Source: Desulfobacteraceae bacterium
Lineage (GTDB): Bacteria > Desulfobacterota > Desulfobacteria > Desulfobacterales > Desulfosalsimonadaceae
Length of the DNA: 64,000 nucleotides
NCBI GenBank assembly: GCA_014237465.1
Contig: JABZFM010000002.1
Location: 124,001 to 188,000 of the forward strand
Direction: 5' to 3'
The notes below the pieces were generated by a model that worked only from the letters and a program-made list of their open reading frames with translations, was not told where the DNA came from and did no database searches. A program made the position numbers and the translations under genes. Positions 19,692-28,986 of the stretch are shown here, in pieces (within the stretch, counting starts at the first letter, position 1; each line of letters opens with the position of its first letter).

Positions 19692-19827
19692 TATCGGAGT
19701 GAACAGTCGATAACCTTACGTATCTTTTTATTATCGTAATTTCAAAGATATATTGTGGTTTTGAAAAAATTGGTTTTTTTGATGTTTACAATCAGGCCAG
19801 AACGATTATAATTCCTGGCCGTTACAG

Positions 19828-20318
19828 CTAAGGATTTTTTGGTGAAAAATGTGGTTTCTTGATTCCCTTTTTCTTCATCCAATTATGTAAATTCGCCTCA
19901 GTGGTGTTATACCGATTAGCAATAAATTTCTGCGTAGAGCCATTTCCCAACAAAGCCTCAATCTCGGGGCGATATTGGTCCAGTTTGCTTTTCCCTGGGC
20001 CTTTAGAGGTCTGCCAAGAGGCTTACCTGCTGCTTTTCTGGCCCTAAGAGCTTCTTTGGCCCTCTGTGAAATTAAGTCCCTTTCAATTTCAGCGGCCATG
20101 GAAAATGCCATTGCAATTATTTTGCTTTGGATACTACGATCTAATTGCCAGTTGCCTTTCACAGCATAAACATTTATTCCTTTTTCGCTGGCAATGGATA
20201 GCATCTCCATGCATCCAAGCATACTGCGGCCTAATCGTGAAAGCTCACTAACCACAATATTGTCTCCTTCATTGAGGGATTCTATAATGCTGTCAACGGT
20301 CGTGAATTTTTGAGCCAT
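19828..20318 (-). pseudogene. serine recombinase, N-terminally truncated and frameshifted
   Basis: The in-frame part carries serine resolvase/invertase sequence: VVSELSRLGRSMLGCMEML, IIAMAFSMAAEIERDLISQRAKEAL and KAAGKPLGRP. The N-terminal catalytic segment with the Ser (Y.RVST) is missing. After GRP the frame is lost: with the extra CT in CCTCTAAAGG removed, the sequence continues as KGPGKSKLDQYRPEIEALL, then QKFIANRYNTTEANLHNW (a recombinase HTH tail) to the stop at 19828. Two independent lesions make it non-functional. Confidence 0.8.
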
Positions 20319-20392
20319 TTTTCCGGCGCCTATTCCTCTTTTGTTTCTATTTTTACCTTTTTCATCTTATCTTTTAGACAGTAGCTGTTACC

Positions 20393-20558
20393 CCATCCGA
20401 GTTGCTCTTGTTTCTCAACTATCTGTTTGCCAATCCACCAATAAAGCTAAATCAGCTCTTTGTTGACAGAGGCAGCGATCCTGATGCGACTATCCTGGAT
20501 GCGACCTTTCACATCATCTAAAAATTTTAGATATTGATTTTGATCTACTGGCCTTTTT
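20393..20558 (-). pseudogene. remnant of DUF1016 (YhcG) nuclease N-terminal domain
   Basis: Reading leftward: QNQYLKFLDDVKGRIQDSR, then IAASVNKELI, a TAG stop, then LYWWIGKQIVEKQEQLGWG. This is the DUF1016 N-terminal signature interrupted by a stop and without a C-terminal nuclease domain. DUF1016 genes are typical of accessory and defence islands. Confidence 0.6.
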
Positions 20559-20645
20559 TGGACACTGGGGTTGATTTTTAACCAATGGCGACACCCGATT
20601 TCGCACCAACACCTTTACTCTAAACATGATCGGCTACCTGCAACG

Positions 20646-20681
20646 CCCCAAAATTTCCCAAAAATTTCCCGGGAAAAATTT
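20646..20681. repeat. AT-rich repeat/palindrome beside the terminase-like gene
   Basis: Two direct copies of CCC(A4-5)TTT are followed by CCCGGGAAAAATTT, so AAATTTCCC/GGGAAA forms an inverted repeat. It could be a replication origin, packaging site or terminator. Nothing else is evident in 20559-20778. Confidence 0.4.
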
Positions 20682-20778
20682 GAGAAAGGGTCTGTGTGTG
20701 AAGTGAATATATATACCCCCACCCCCGTTTTGATAAATTATGGTCGTGTACCCCCGCTCTGCTTTTTTAAAAATTGGT

Positions 20779-21153
20779 TTATTCCTTTTTGTTTTTTTTG
20801 TTCAAGTCGGCAATTAACCCCGCCAGTGTCACCGAGCCGCTCAACTCAACTCCGTGCTTCTCATTCCAACCTTCCAATCTCTGATAAAATAACTTGCATG
20901 CAGCCGGGTCGCCTTCCTCCGCCTTCTTTATCAACCCTTTGTCCACTTTTGCGGCATGAGCGGTGTATCGTTTGCGCCTGAGCTCAAGACCTTCCTGCTC
21001 CAATTCCATGAAGTCGTCAGGAGTGAAGTGTTTACGCAAACCCTGCTCTGTGATTTCGCACACTTCAGCAAGTTTAGTCCTTGTTGGGAAGTCATTCTCT
21101 GGATTTCCTATAAATTCAATAATTTTATTCTTATGTCTCAGTTTTGCATCCAT
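20779..21153 (-). CDS. terminase small subunit-like DNA-binding protein
   Basis: 124 aa. The N-terminal helix-turn-helix region (FPTRTKLAEVCEITEQGLRKHF) precedes a helical part with AAKVDKGLIKKAEEGDPAACKLFYQRLEGWNEKHG, a pattern seen in small terminases and phBC6A51-type phage HTH proteins. It is the last gene of the element's minus-strand replication run. There is no large terminase, which fits a satellite that borrows a helper's packaging motor. The function is inferred from general resemblance and position. Confidence 0.55.
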   Translation of the reverse strand: MDAKLRHKNKIIEFIGNPENDFPTRTKLAEVCEITEQGLRKHFTPDDFMELEQEGLELRRKRYTAHAAKVDKGLIKKAEEGDPAACKLFYQRLEGWNEKHGVELSGSVTLAGLIADLNKKNKKE

Positions 21154-21218
21154 AATTTCATCAACCTTTCACCAACATTATTTTTGTTTGTTGTAATCCT
21201 GATTAAAACTCTTAACTA

Positions 21219-21513
21219 TTAAGCAGCACACTCATCTTCAACAACTAACGGTTCAATCGTTTCAAAATACAGCTTCTGATATGCAATCATATGGGCATCT
21301 GTGTCTGAAATTTCAGGATTGATATCTTTGACCATAAACCCAACAAGCCTGTTCATCTCATACTTGAACCCAGTCCCCCCTTGGCGGGCCATACCATAGG
21401 TGATTTGCTTGAGTGAAAGTAAGATTCCGGGCTTTTACGGCATCCTGAATTCTGCTATACAGGTCCAGAAGCCTGTATTCAAATTCTGTCAGTTTTTTCC
21501 AATTAAGTTTCAT
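21219..21513 (-). pseudogene. small element gene with a +1 frameshift
   Basis: The ATG at 21513 abuts the primase-helicase stop. The frame reads MKLNWKKLTEFEYRLLDLYS to about DAVKA, then only 21 more residues. Shifted by one base at the AAAAGCCCGG region it continues in a clearly coding frame (GILLSLKQITYGMARQ, then ending EPLVVEDECAA) to the stop at 21219. The total span is 295 nt, not a multiple of three, consistent with one indel (or a sequencing error or programmed shift). Function unknown. Confidence 0.5.
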
Positions 21514-23385
21514 TTAAAATCCTTTCCGGCCTGATTGTTTTGGCGATTCATAGGCTGATGCATCACTGCCTATCCTGAAACAGGTCGGGTCAAGTTCAAG
21601 TTTCCACCGGCTACCCTTGGGGCCTTTCCGGTTCTTCAATATCCGGCAAATTAAATCATATTCGTCTATGGGTTCACTTGGGGGAGGAACATAATTTGTT
21701 GAGTCTTTTTGCGCCTGCCATAACCCTAAAACAAAATCAGCGCCTTCTTCTATTGCTCCAGACCCTCGGCCCATGTCCATGGATACCTCGACCTCTCCAT
21801 CTCCACCCTTGCGGGAGACTTGGCTTAATATGACCACTGGTAAGTTTAACAACTTAGCTGTATCCTTCGCGCCCCTTGCCACCTTTGATATGACCTCATA
21901 TTCATTCTGACCGGGTGAATCGATCAGGCCCATATAATCAATGCCGATAACCCCAACTTTTTCATTATATACCGACTCAATGAGCCTTACATAGCCACCG
22001 ATATCTGATAAGGATATCTTTGTTGGCACGATAAAGACCCGCTTCATATCTTCTTTAAACTGGTCTTCCATGATTTTGATGTGATGGGGATTATTTGACC
22101 GGTATATGTTTTCAATGCCTTGACCGGTTTCCCGGCCTAATATCTGAAGGTATCGTTCAGCCACTGACGGAACCGGCATTTCAATTGAGAAGAAAACGGC
22201 TGCATATTCTGACCGTTTTGTGTAATTGAAGAGCAGGTTTTGAAGCATTGCTGTTTTAAAGGCTCCGGCCCTGGCAATGATTGTTAAGACCTCACCACAA
22301 GCAACACCTCTGATTTTTTTATCGATAGGCCCTATGCCGGTTTTGAATTGATTATTATCAAGGTTTTTAATGTATCCTTTGTAACTCTCAAGCATCCGGT
22401 CTGCTGTGTATATATTGGCTTTGTCAACCCGCTGCTTTTTGGCAGAATCAGTATCACTGGGATTTCTTTTATTGTGTGAATTCTCATAATTATTGTTTGA
22501 TTCAACAGATAAGGGGGATAATTTGCCATATTCGATACCATCTTTGACGGTTTTCATGGCTGCGTTAATTTTTTTCGCACCACTATCTATGACAGCTTGT
22601 TCAAGTGCTAATAAAGCTTCAGATTCATCAATAAACCCACTGGTAATAAATCCACCTATCAAACGTGATTGTTTTAAACGGGTGCTATGTTGAAAATTTG
22701 GTTGGCTTTGCCGAATTTTGTTGCAGGAAGTTTCCAACACCTTCCGACCATACTTTTCCTTCCAGTCGTTATTCCTGTTTACAGGTGGTTTATATTCTTG
22801 GGCAGGTTCTTGTTCAGGTGACGGTTTCCATTGTTCAATATTGAAATAAACCGGGTTTGGATTAATCCACAGGTCGGGGTCGTGTGATACATAGGTTAAG
22901 CGGGAAATGTCTTTGCAGGCTGGGTCAATTTTCAGCCCGTAGACCTCATTGAAATAATGCTCAACTGAAAAATATAGTTCTTTATGGTCGTCATCATTGC
23001 CGATTTTTTTTGTCCGCATTCCACATTTAATACCGTCACCGCCCGGCGATCGGAATGCAAACCAGATATTCTCATCCTGTGTTAAAAGATTAAAAACTTG
23101 TTCGACATCCTCTAAATGGTCAAGGTCAGGGATGATAAAACCTGTTGGGGTCTGGATATTTGCGTTTTTTCGTGAGCTGAATTCACCCGCGAATGTAAAC
23201 CCTGATAACGTATTTTGTTTATATCCCTTGTATGCATCCTCGTTTTTAATTTTAATCGCCCGACCTGTTTCAATTACACTTTTATACTTATCCGATATGA
23301 TATCTTTTAAAGCGTCCTGCCATTTCACCAAAAAAACAGGGACCGTCTCATAAGTATCTTTGTAAACTGATATTGTGTCATTCAT
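21514..23385 (-). CDS. BT4734-like primase / DnaB-type helicase fusion
   Basis: 623 aa. Residues about 1-190 resemble the BT4734/BF3469 N-terminal domain of mobile-element primases (GFIIPDLDHLEDVEQVF, FAFRSPGGDGIKCGM, DISRLTYVSHDPDLW). Residues about 345-600 form a DnaB/RecA-like ATPase: Walker A-like TIIARAGAFKTAML, FFSIEMP, Walker B VIGIDYMGLI, LPVVILSQVSRKGG, and a C-terminal RILKNRKGPKGSRWKLEL. It would prime and unwind element DNA during autonomous replication. Its start overlaps the preceding gene by 4 nt (ATGA coupling). Confidence 0.82.
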   Translation of the reverse strand: MNDTISVYKDTYETVPVFLVKWQDALKDIISDKYKSVIETGRAIKIKNEDAYKGYKQNTLSGFTFAGEFSSRKNANIQTPTGFIIPDLDHLEDVEQVFNLLTQDENIWFAFRSPGGDGIKCGMRTKKIGNDDDHKELYFSVEHYFNEVYGLKIDPACKDISRLTYVSHDPDLWINPNPVYFNIEQWKPSPEQEPAQEYKPPVNRNNDWKEKYGRKVLETSCNKIRQSQPNFQHSTRLKQSRLIGGFITSGFIDESEALLALEQAVIDSGAKKINAAMKTVKDGIEYGKLSPLSVESNNNYENSHNKRNPSDTDSAKKQRVDKANIYTADRMLESYKGYIKNLDNNQFKTGIGPIDKKIRGVACGEVLTIIARAGAFKTAMLQNLLFNYTKRSEYAAVFFSIEMPVPSVAERYLQILGRETGQGIENIYRSNNPHHIKIMEDQFKEDMKRVFIVPTKISLSDIGGYVRLIESVYNEKVGVIGIDYMGLIDSPGQNEYEVISKVARGAKDTAKLLNLPVVILSQVSRKGGDGEVEVSMDMGRGSGAIEEGADFVLGLWQAQKDSTNYVPPPSEPIDEYDLICRILKNRKGPKGSRWKLELDPTCFRIGSDASAYESPKQSGRKGF

Positions 23386-24173
23386 TTGTGATATTGCCCC
23401 TCAATAATTTTCAAAAATGATGATTCCTTGATAATGAAATCAATACTTGCCTTCCAATTTCTGTCGTTACCGCCCATCAGGTGCTTTGAATCTCGGATGT
23501 AATTAAATAAATTTATCCAGTATTGGATTGTTTTGATGGGAGTGCCATCCTGATTTTGAATGCCGCTATTCCACCTTGCAGCAAATGTTTTCTTCCTGGA
23601 CTCAGTCCATAGCCGGATACCTGGTAATTCCGGCAGGAGTTCATGATATTTTGACTGGATTTCTGTGAAGGGGATTGACATAAAATTGTAATCATTATTG
23701 TAATCATTATTATTATTGTGCCCTTGTTCGGACAAGTGTCTGCCCTTGTCTCTGCCCTTGTAACTTTCAGAATCTTGGTAAGTATCATAATTTATAACTG
23801 TTATCTTAATCCCGACGTATGCCCTTGTCTCTGCCCCAGGGTCTGCCCCTGTTCGGCAACGTTCCGGCCTTAAAGGGTTTACGTAAATCATGCCCCTTTT
23901 TTTGAGCCATTTAAGGATCACTCGGATTCTTTTTAGAGTAGGGATTATGTGTTGTCGGTTATGGTGGTGGGATGCTGCTTTAATGATTTCATCGTAAGTT
24001 GTGACAAGCTCGCCCCTGTGGTATTGGTAGCCATTTTTTTCTTGGTTCGAAAAATTCGCATTTCCGATAATCCACAACCAGACCTTGAGATAAGTCGGGT
24101 CTTGCCCCCAGATATCAGAATGAAAGATTTTTCGAGCAACCATAAATGACCCTCTGGGGATATGTTCAACCAC
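23382..24173 (-). CDS. phage-type replication protein (replisome organiser/helicase loader-like)
   Basis: 263 aa. The N-terminal part (SDIWGQDPTYLKVWLWIIGNANF, RGELVTTYDEIIKAAS, VILKWLKKRGMIYV) is a winged-helix layout typical of phage replisome organisers. A low-complexity Asn/Asp linker (HNNNNDYNNDYN) leads to a C-terminal domain. It overlaps the primase-helicase by 4 nt, so it probably loads or recruits it at the origin. A role as a DnaA/O-like initiator is inferred. Confidence 0.65.
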   Translation of the reverse strand: MVEHIPRGSFMVARKIFHSDIWGQDPTYLKVWLWIIGNANFSNQEKNGYQYHRGELVTTYDEIIKAASHHHNRQHIIPTLKRIRVILKWLKKRGMIYVNPLRPERCRTGADPGAETRAYVGIKITVINYDTYQDSESYKGRDKGRHLSEQGHNNNNDYNNDYNFMSIPFTEIQSKYHELLPELPGIRLWTESRKKTFAARWNSGIQNQDGTPIKTIQYWINLFNYIRDSKHLMGGNDRNWKASIDFIIKESSFLKIIEGQYHK

Positions 24174-24375
24174 TGGTCTCTCCTCTCAAAGCATACTCCC
24201 CTGGATCGTTAAACCGCGCTTCCATTAGATCAGCAAGTTCCTGTTCATTTGAAACCACCCGGCCTTTTTTATCCGATAGCTCACACAACAACAGATATAA
24301 ATTTGCTGTTTCGGGTTTTTTTTTGAACATCTGGTCATAATCCTGCTTGAATTTGCGGTTAGGTTTAAAAATCAT
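24166..24375 (-). CDS. hypothetical element protein (69 aa)
   Basis: MIFKPNRKFKQDYDQMFKKK at the N-terminus, then ANLYLLLCELSDKKGRVVSNEQELADLM, a helical segment. It is preceded by GGGAGG with good spacing and overlaps the next replication gene by 8 nt. The family is not recognised with certainty. Co-expression with the replication module is likely. Confidence 0.65.
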   Translation of the reverse strand: MIFKPNRKFKQDYDQMFKKKPETANLYLLLCELSDKKGRVVSNEQELADLMEARFNDPGEYALRGETSG

Positions 24376-24411
24376 TTGTACCTCCCGGCACTACTTATGG
24401 ATTAAATACCC

Positions 24412-24804
24412 TTAGCTAATGCTCAGGTATTCAGTTTCTTTTTTCTTCTCAGAACTATGTCGTATATGACGTTTTTCTGAACTGACGTGTATTTCTATTG
24501 ATCTGTCAGTGGTCGTCATCCGGTATGCGTATAACGGACAATCTTTTGCCATGCATAATCGGACCTCTGTCCGCTGGTCACAGGTACACCACATACAATA
24601 TTCCCTAATCGCCTTGTCTCTGGCTTTAGCGTTCTGCTTTCCCCGGCCTAATCGAAACTCATAAAGGCCGCAATTCACATGGTCACAATCTCTGACTTCC
24701 TTGGGTGAAAATCCGCTGCAATTTAGGCATTTTTCCCGGATTGCTTTCCGGCGGTTGATATCAATGACCTTTGGGACTTTCTTACCGGCTATTTTAACCT
24801 TCAT
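24412..24804 (-). CDS. Cys-rich zinc-finger-like element protein
   Basis: 130 aa with two related cysteine clusters: CLNCSGFSPKEVRDCDHVNCGLYEFR (about residues 27-52) and CMWCTCDQRTEVRLCMAKDCPLYAYR. Both follow CxxC...C...C-(P/G)LY-(A/E)-(Y/F)-R. The pattern suggests duplicated metal-binding knuckles, as in small phage proteins that act as regulators or nucleases. An ATG at 24810 is in frame, but GGAGG spacing favours 24804. Function unknown. Confidence 0.65.
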   Translation of the reverse strand: MKVKIAGKKVPKVIDINRRKAIREKCLNCSGFSPKEVRDCDHVNCGLYEFRLGRGKQNAKARDKAIREYCMWCTCDQRTEVRLCMAKDCPLYAYRMTTTDRSIEIHVSSEKRHIRHSSEKKKETEYLSIS

Positions 24805-24952
24805 GAGCATCTGCCTCCGCCATTACAATGAGCTTATCCAGCAACCGGCTTGACCAGTTCCAGCAGGGCAAGCTTGTTAGAATTGCCGGAAGCCAAGGAT
24901 GCAAGGACTTGACTGTTTTATTGGGCAGCCGATTCGTTTTAATCTCAATCAT
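24794..24952 (-). CDS. small hypothetical element protein (52 aa)
   Basis: Starts MIEIKTNRLPNKTVKSLHPW, with Trp-rich LPCWNWSSRLLDKLIVMAEADAHEG at the end. It begins right at the alpA stop codon and overlaps the next gene start by 11 nt, typical of translational coupling. GAGG lies upstream. Not recognised. Confidence 0.45.
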   Translation of the reverse strand: MIEIKTNRLPNKTVKSLHPWLPAILTSLPCWNWSSRLLDKLIVMAEADAHEG

Positions 24953-24953
24953 A

Positions 24954-25172
24954 TTAAGCTGCCTCTGACTTTTCCGCTCCTCGGGGTCTGCTTGCAATCC
25001 ATTCAAGAACTTCATGCTCCAGCCATCCTACTGAATTGTCGCCAAGCTGTAGCCGTTTAGGAAATTTACCTGCTTTTTCCAATCTCCAAATAGTCGGATC
25101 ACTGAGGGCGGTGACTTTTTTGATTTGTGGTTTACGGAGTATTCGGGGTAAATTTGATTTTTCCATCATCAT
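24954..25172 (-). CDS. AlpA-family regulator/excisionase
   Basis: MerR-like winged-helix protein of 72-74 aa: LRKPQIKKVTALSDPTIWRLEKAGKFPKRLQLGDNSVGWLEHEVLEWIASR is the AlpA signature. In P4-like and Gram-negative satellite elements, AlpA controls integrase expression and excision. Several ATGs are possible (25178-25166); AAAGGA spacing favours 25172. It is divided from the integrase by one hypothetical gene. Confidence 0.88.
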   Translation of the reverse strand: MMMEKSNLPRILRKPQIKKVTALSDPTIWRLEKAGKFPKRLQLGDNSVGWLEHEVLEWIASRPRGAEKSEAA

Positions 25173-25352
25173 TTCCATTTCCTTTCGCTATGCATAAAAT
25201 TGAAAACTCATCATCAGTTATGATGTTGAATGCATTATAAAAGAATGAAATGAAAATAGTCAACTATTTCAGTATATTATATCTATGCTTAAAAGAAGGG
25301 GGGTTATGATATAAAAAGAAAAGAGGGTTCTTGTAAAACGTTTGGGAAGGAA

Positions 25353-26039
25353 CTATCTTTGTTTTAAGAGGTCTTGGGATAAGCTCCCCGACTCTTGAAC
25401 TAATTTCAACGTTCTTTGAATAGTGCTCCCGAGAGCGGTGTTAGAGAATGGTGGTACGTCAATTTCTGTGAGGCATGTTTCAACAAACCTAAAAAAGGGA
25501 CCATAAAAGCGCCCGTACTCTGAGTTGATTCCTGGGTTTTTTCCGGTTTCATTCCGAAAAATTTCCATTAAACCGGAGATGTAAATTTCAAGAGCAGTAT
25601 TCTTTTTGTTTGGGCCTCCTCTATCTTTTGTCAAATCATCTAAAGCGGATTCAGATGCAAAATGAAGCATTCTCACTTTTTGAATAAAGTTGTTTGATAA
25701 ATCTAAATCTACGCACCAATCAGATTGTTTTTTTAATACTTGTCGTGTCTTAATATCCAATCTCTCTATTGAATTTAAAAGGTCCCCACTCTTTTCTTTA
25801 AGATCTTTTAACTTTTCCCTGACTAAAGAGGGCCTTGGCAGATTATCAATTATTTCACGATCGGCTAAATATCCTTCTGACAAATCTTTAAGCCGTAACA
25901 GACTCTCTTTACTAAGAGGTTGGGGAAAACCACATATGCTTAATTCCGACTGAATCGTTCTTATTGTTTTCTCCCCTACTCGGACATACTCAGCAACCGC
26001 AGGGATTTTTACCTGATCTTTAATCTTCTTTTTACTCAT
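25353..26039 (-). CDS. hypothetical element protein beside integrase (228 aa)
   Basis: Starts MSKKKIKDQVKIPAVAEYV, has a central coiled-coil-like stretch (REKLKDLKEKSGDLLNSIERLD) and a conserved-looking C-terminal region (ALEIYISGLMEIFRNETGKNPGINSEYGRFYGPFFRFVETCL). The C-terminal type often sits next to tyrosine integrases in proteobacterial islands; its role is unknown. The gap 25179-25352 is non-coding and may contain the regulatory region between alpA and this gene. Confidence 0.7.
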   Translation of the reverse strand: MSKKKIKDQVKIPAVAEYVRVGEKTIRTIQSELSICGFPQPLSKESLLRLKDLSEGYLADREIIDNLPRPSLVREKLKDLKEKSGDLLNSIERLDIKTRQVLKKQSDWCVDLDLSNNFIQKVRMLHFASESALDDLTKDRGGPNKKNTALEIYISGLMEIFRNETGKNPGINSEYGRFYGPFFRFVETCLTEIDVPPFSNTALGSTIQRTLKLVQESGSLSQDLLKQR

Positions 26040-26069
26040 GGCACCTATCTCCTGTTACCTATGACCATA

Positions 26070-27287
26070 CTATCTCAACAATTGAATTATTTTTCCTGTA
26101 TCCGGCAAATCGAGCCCTACGATATACCGCAATTTATTTTCCCACTTTAAGAGAGCCTGGCGTTTTTCATCATGGTATTGATGCTGGTTATAAATTGCCA
26201 TTAGGCCTTGCAACTTGTGCCCTAAAACCCTCTCAGCAACAATATCAGAAACACCTAATTCAGCCAGCCGGGTCCGTAGCGTCCGCCGGAGATCATGCGG
26301 GACAAATTTTTCATTAATCCCCATTTCTGACCAATGACGATTAACAGCCCGAGAGAGGGTCCGGACCATCAAAGGGGCATCTGGCTTGTGAGAAGACCCA
26401 AAAACAAATTCCTTATCGCTGGAAAGCTCTCGGGCTTTTTCAATCACTTCCAAAGCCAATGGGGTAAGCGGAACCTGATGAGGTTCTTCGTTCTTCATTC
26501 TATCAGCGGGAATATCCCAAATATCATCTTCTGATATTTCATCCCAACGCATTCCACAGACCTCGCCCGGCCTCTGGCCTGTCAGCAGTATCATTCTTAT
26601 CGCAAGCTTAGTGGCTCTAAACATATCTACTTTTTTATTCTCCCAGTCCAAAGCAAGCCATACAGCCTTGATCTCATCATCAGCCAAGACACGGCTCCGG
26701 CCCTTTTCCGGCTCTTTTTTTATCCGGGTGCATGGCGAATCATCAATAACGCCTCGCTCAGCTGCAAAATTAAACAATCGACTCAATGCTCCGTGAAGAC
26801 GATTTGCCGTAACAGGTGCTCTACTCCTTACTCCATCCAAGATGAACACGATATCTCGTCTCTTAATATCAACTACCTTACGGTTTCCCCAGGCATGAAT
26901 GGTGTCTTTTCTGATAAGTCGTTTTGTAGCAGCCCCAGCTTTTTTATGACACAATTCAACATCCCAAAACTCTTCAAGCATCCCTTCGAACGTGGGTACT
27001 TTTTTTCTTGCCTCATTTTCCTGTCTTTGCTTAAGGCCGGGATCGATGTCATTATTGATATCATTCAATGCATCTCGCTGTTTTACTCTTGCTTCGGCAA
27101 TACTCATTGCCGGATACTTCCCCAGCCTCATCCGCTTGCGGTGACTATCAAACGTATACCTGTACATCCATGTTTTTGAGCCGGATGGTTCGACCCGTAT
27201 AGAGAGGCCCATTACATCTGAAATCTCATAGCGAGTTTTTTTTATAACCAGTTTTTTTACTTTAAGGTCTGTGAGATTTTGTTGCAT
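26070..27287 (-). CDS. int: P4-type tyrosine integrase
   Basis: 405 aa. N-terminal DUF4102/arm-binding domain (TDLKVKKL, GLSIRVEPSGSKTWMYRY, RMRLGKYPAMSIAEAR), core-binding domain about 105-205, and catalytic domain with Arg in LTGQRPGEVCGMRW, Lys region, HDLRRT, GH and the nucleophilic Tyr in IYNQHQYHDEKRQAL. All catalytic residues are present, so it looks functional. It lies 188 nt from the right att copy. It would recombine the tRNA-Pro 3' end. Confidence 0.93.
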   Translation of the reverse strand: MQQNLTDLKVKKLVIKKTRYEISDVMGLSIRVEPSGSKTWMYRYTFDSHRKRMRLGKYPAMSIAEARVKQRDALNDINNDIDPGLKQRQENEARKKVPTFEGMLEEFWDVELCHKKAGAATKRLIRKDTIHAWGNRKVVDIKRRDIVFILDGVRSRAPVTANRLHGALSRLFNFAAERGVIDDSPCTRIKKEPEKGRSRVLADDEIKAVWLALDWENKKVDMFRATKLAIRMILLTGQRPGEVCGMRWDEISEDDIWDIPADRMKNEEPHQVPLTPLALEVIEKARELSSDKEFVFGSSHKPDAPLMVRTLSRAVNRHWSEMGINEKFVPHDLRRTLRTRLAELGVSDIVAERVLGHKLQGLMAIYNQHQYHDEKRQALLKWENKLRYIVGLDLPDTGKIIQLLR

Positions 27288-27474
27288 ATGACTTCCTATT
27301 CAAAAATTACATGTTAAAATCGCTATTTTGGGGGCCAAATTGGTCACCAATTTGACTTTGCTTGGATGCAAAATAGTGCAAAGCCATGAAAAGAAGATAA
27401 CACGTATTAACCTTAAAAATCAATTATTTTTTTATAGGAGTGTAAAGTTTTGAAAAGGGATGAAAACAGAAAAA

Positions 27475-27572
<98 letters not shown>

Positions 27573-28275
27573 AAAAATTCTTCTGGGTACAAATTTAGGC
27601 GTGCTTGGACCCAAAACAGCTTCATGTTAACATTAAATTCTCTCACGAGAGATAATAAAAAAGCACCACCTGGTATTTTTTTATCCTTTTCAATGGCATC
27701 CATGGCATTATCCACTTCTTTGCCGATATCCGGGAGCTTGGCTTTGGATTGCAGATAAGACCACCGGGCAGTTTCCGGCACAAAAAAGACATTCTCCGCC
27801 TTGTATTCGTCCTTGTCTTCCGGATCTGCGCCGGCATATTCACCCTCACCTTTTTTCAGTTTGGCAAATAATTCTTCAAACGCATCCGAGATATATTTGA
27901 GAAATATCAGCCCCATAACAATGTGCTTGTATTTGGCTGCATCAATGTTTTTCCGTAATTTATCCGCTGATTTCCATAGCTGTTTTTCAATCGGTTCTTC
28001 GGTGTTGTTGTTCTTTCTGGCCTTTGCCATTTATTGCTCCGTTTAATATTAAAGCGGGTTCCTGCATTTTATTGGAAAACCCGAAAAGGTTTATGCAAAA
28101 GATTAAGGACTAAAAAATATGTTTTAGAAAGTTAAACTTCAAACTCGCATAAAAAATTTTTCTAACATAGACATCTAATTTTCGCAAGGTGATAAAATAT
28201 TATTATCTTTGCAAAAAACTAATTTTAGGATATATCTTTTGATACATTTATATGTAATTCAAAGAAGAGAAAACT

Positions 28276-28845
28276 ATGGACAGTTATATCCCTACCCGTG
28301 AACAGGCATTCCAATTACTCAAAGAATACAACTCAAATGATTCTTTAATAAAACATGCCCTTGCTGTTGAAGGAACCATGCAGTATATGGCTCGAAAATA
28401 CGATGAAGATGAGGCCAAGTGGGGTATCTTAGGACTCATTCATGATCTGGATTATGAACAGTTTCCAGACCAGCATTGCATTAAAACAAAAGAAATACTG
28501 GAAGAACGGCGATGGCCGGAAGAATACATTCGGGCTGCCATTTCCCATGGCTGGGGAATATGTACAGATGTTGAACCTCTTTCTTTAATGGAGAAAACCC
28601 TTTACGCGGTTGATGAACTGACAGGGTTTATTACGGCTTGTGCGTTGGTTCGGCCATCCAAAAGCGTTATGGATCTGAAATCGAAATCGGTTCGTAAAAA
28701 ATGGAAACAAAAGCATTTTGCCGCGGGCGTGGATCGTACAATCATCGAAAAAGGGGCCCAGATGCTTGGTGTGGAGTTAAATGATCTGATCTCTGATGTA
28801 ATTTCCGGCATGCGGGAAATTGCTGATCAAATTAACCTTAAATAA
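28276..28845 (+). CDS. HD-domain phosphohydrolase
   Basis: 189 aa with the HD pattern KHALAVEGTMQYMA...GILGLIHDLDYEQFPDQH, then ISHGW, so the metal ligands His, His-Asp and a later His are present. The family comprises cytoplasmic phosphohydrolases of often unknown substrate (HDIG-type). AAGAAGAGAAAACT lies upstream. First backbone-like gene right of the island. 28031-28275 shows no gene. Confidence 0.82.
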   Translation: MDSYIPTREQAFQLLKEYNSNDSLIKHALAVEGTMQYMARKYDEDEAKWGILGLIHDLDYEQFPDQHCIKTKEILEERRWPEEYIRAAISHGWGICTDVEPLSLMEKTLYAVDELTGFITACALVRPSKSVMDLKSKSVRKKWKQKHFAAGVDRTIIEKGAQMLGVELNDLISDVISGMREIADQINLK

Positions 28846-28887
28846 TAATCGCCTTCTGAGCCCTTCATTCCAGGACCCTTCAAAAAT

Positions 28888-28977
28888 ATGAAACTCCGAC
28901 TCAGGTTCAAAATTCAGGATATCAAAGAGATTGCCTCACGTTACCAGTATAAAATTAAAAAAGCCAAAAGACTTTAG
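28888..28977 (+). pseudogene. possible truncated gene start (29 aa)
   Basis: MKLRLRFKIQDIKEIASRYQ followed by a Lys-rich run and a stop. It resembles the N-terminus of a small conserved protein cut short; identification uncertain. Confidence 0.2.
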
Positions 28978-28986
28978 AACGCCTGT

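Noticed and set aside
21219-21513. Recoding (Sec) in the small gene after the primase
   Set aside because: The two halves are in different frames, so an indel or frameshift is needed; no single in-frame TGA explains it.
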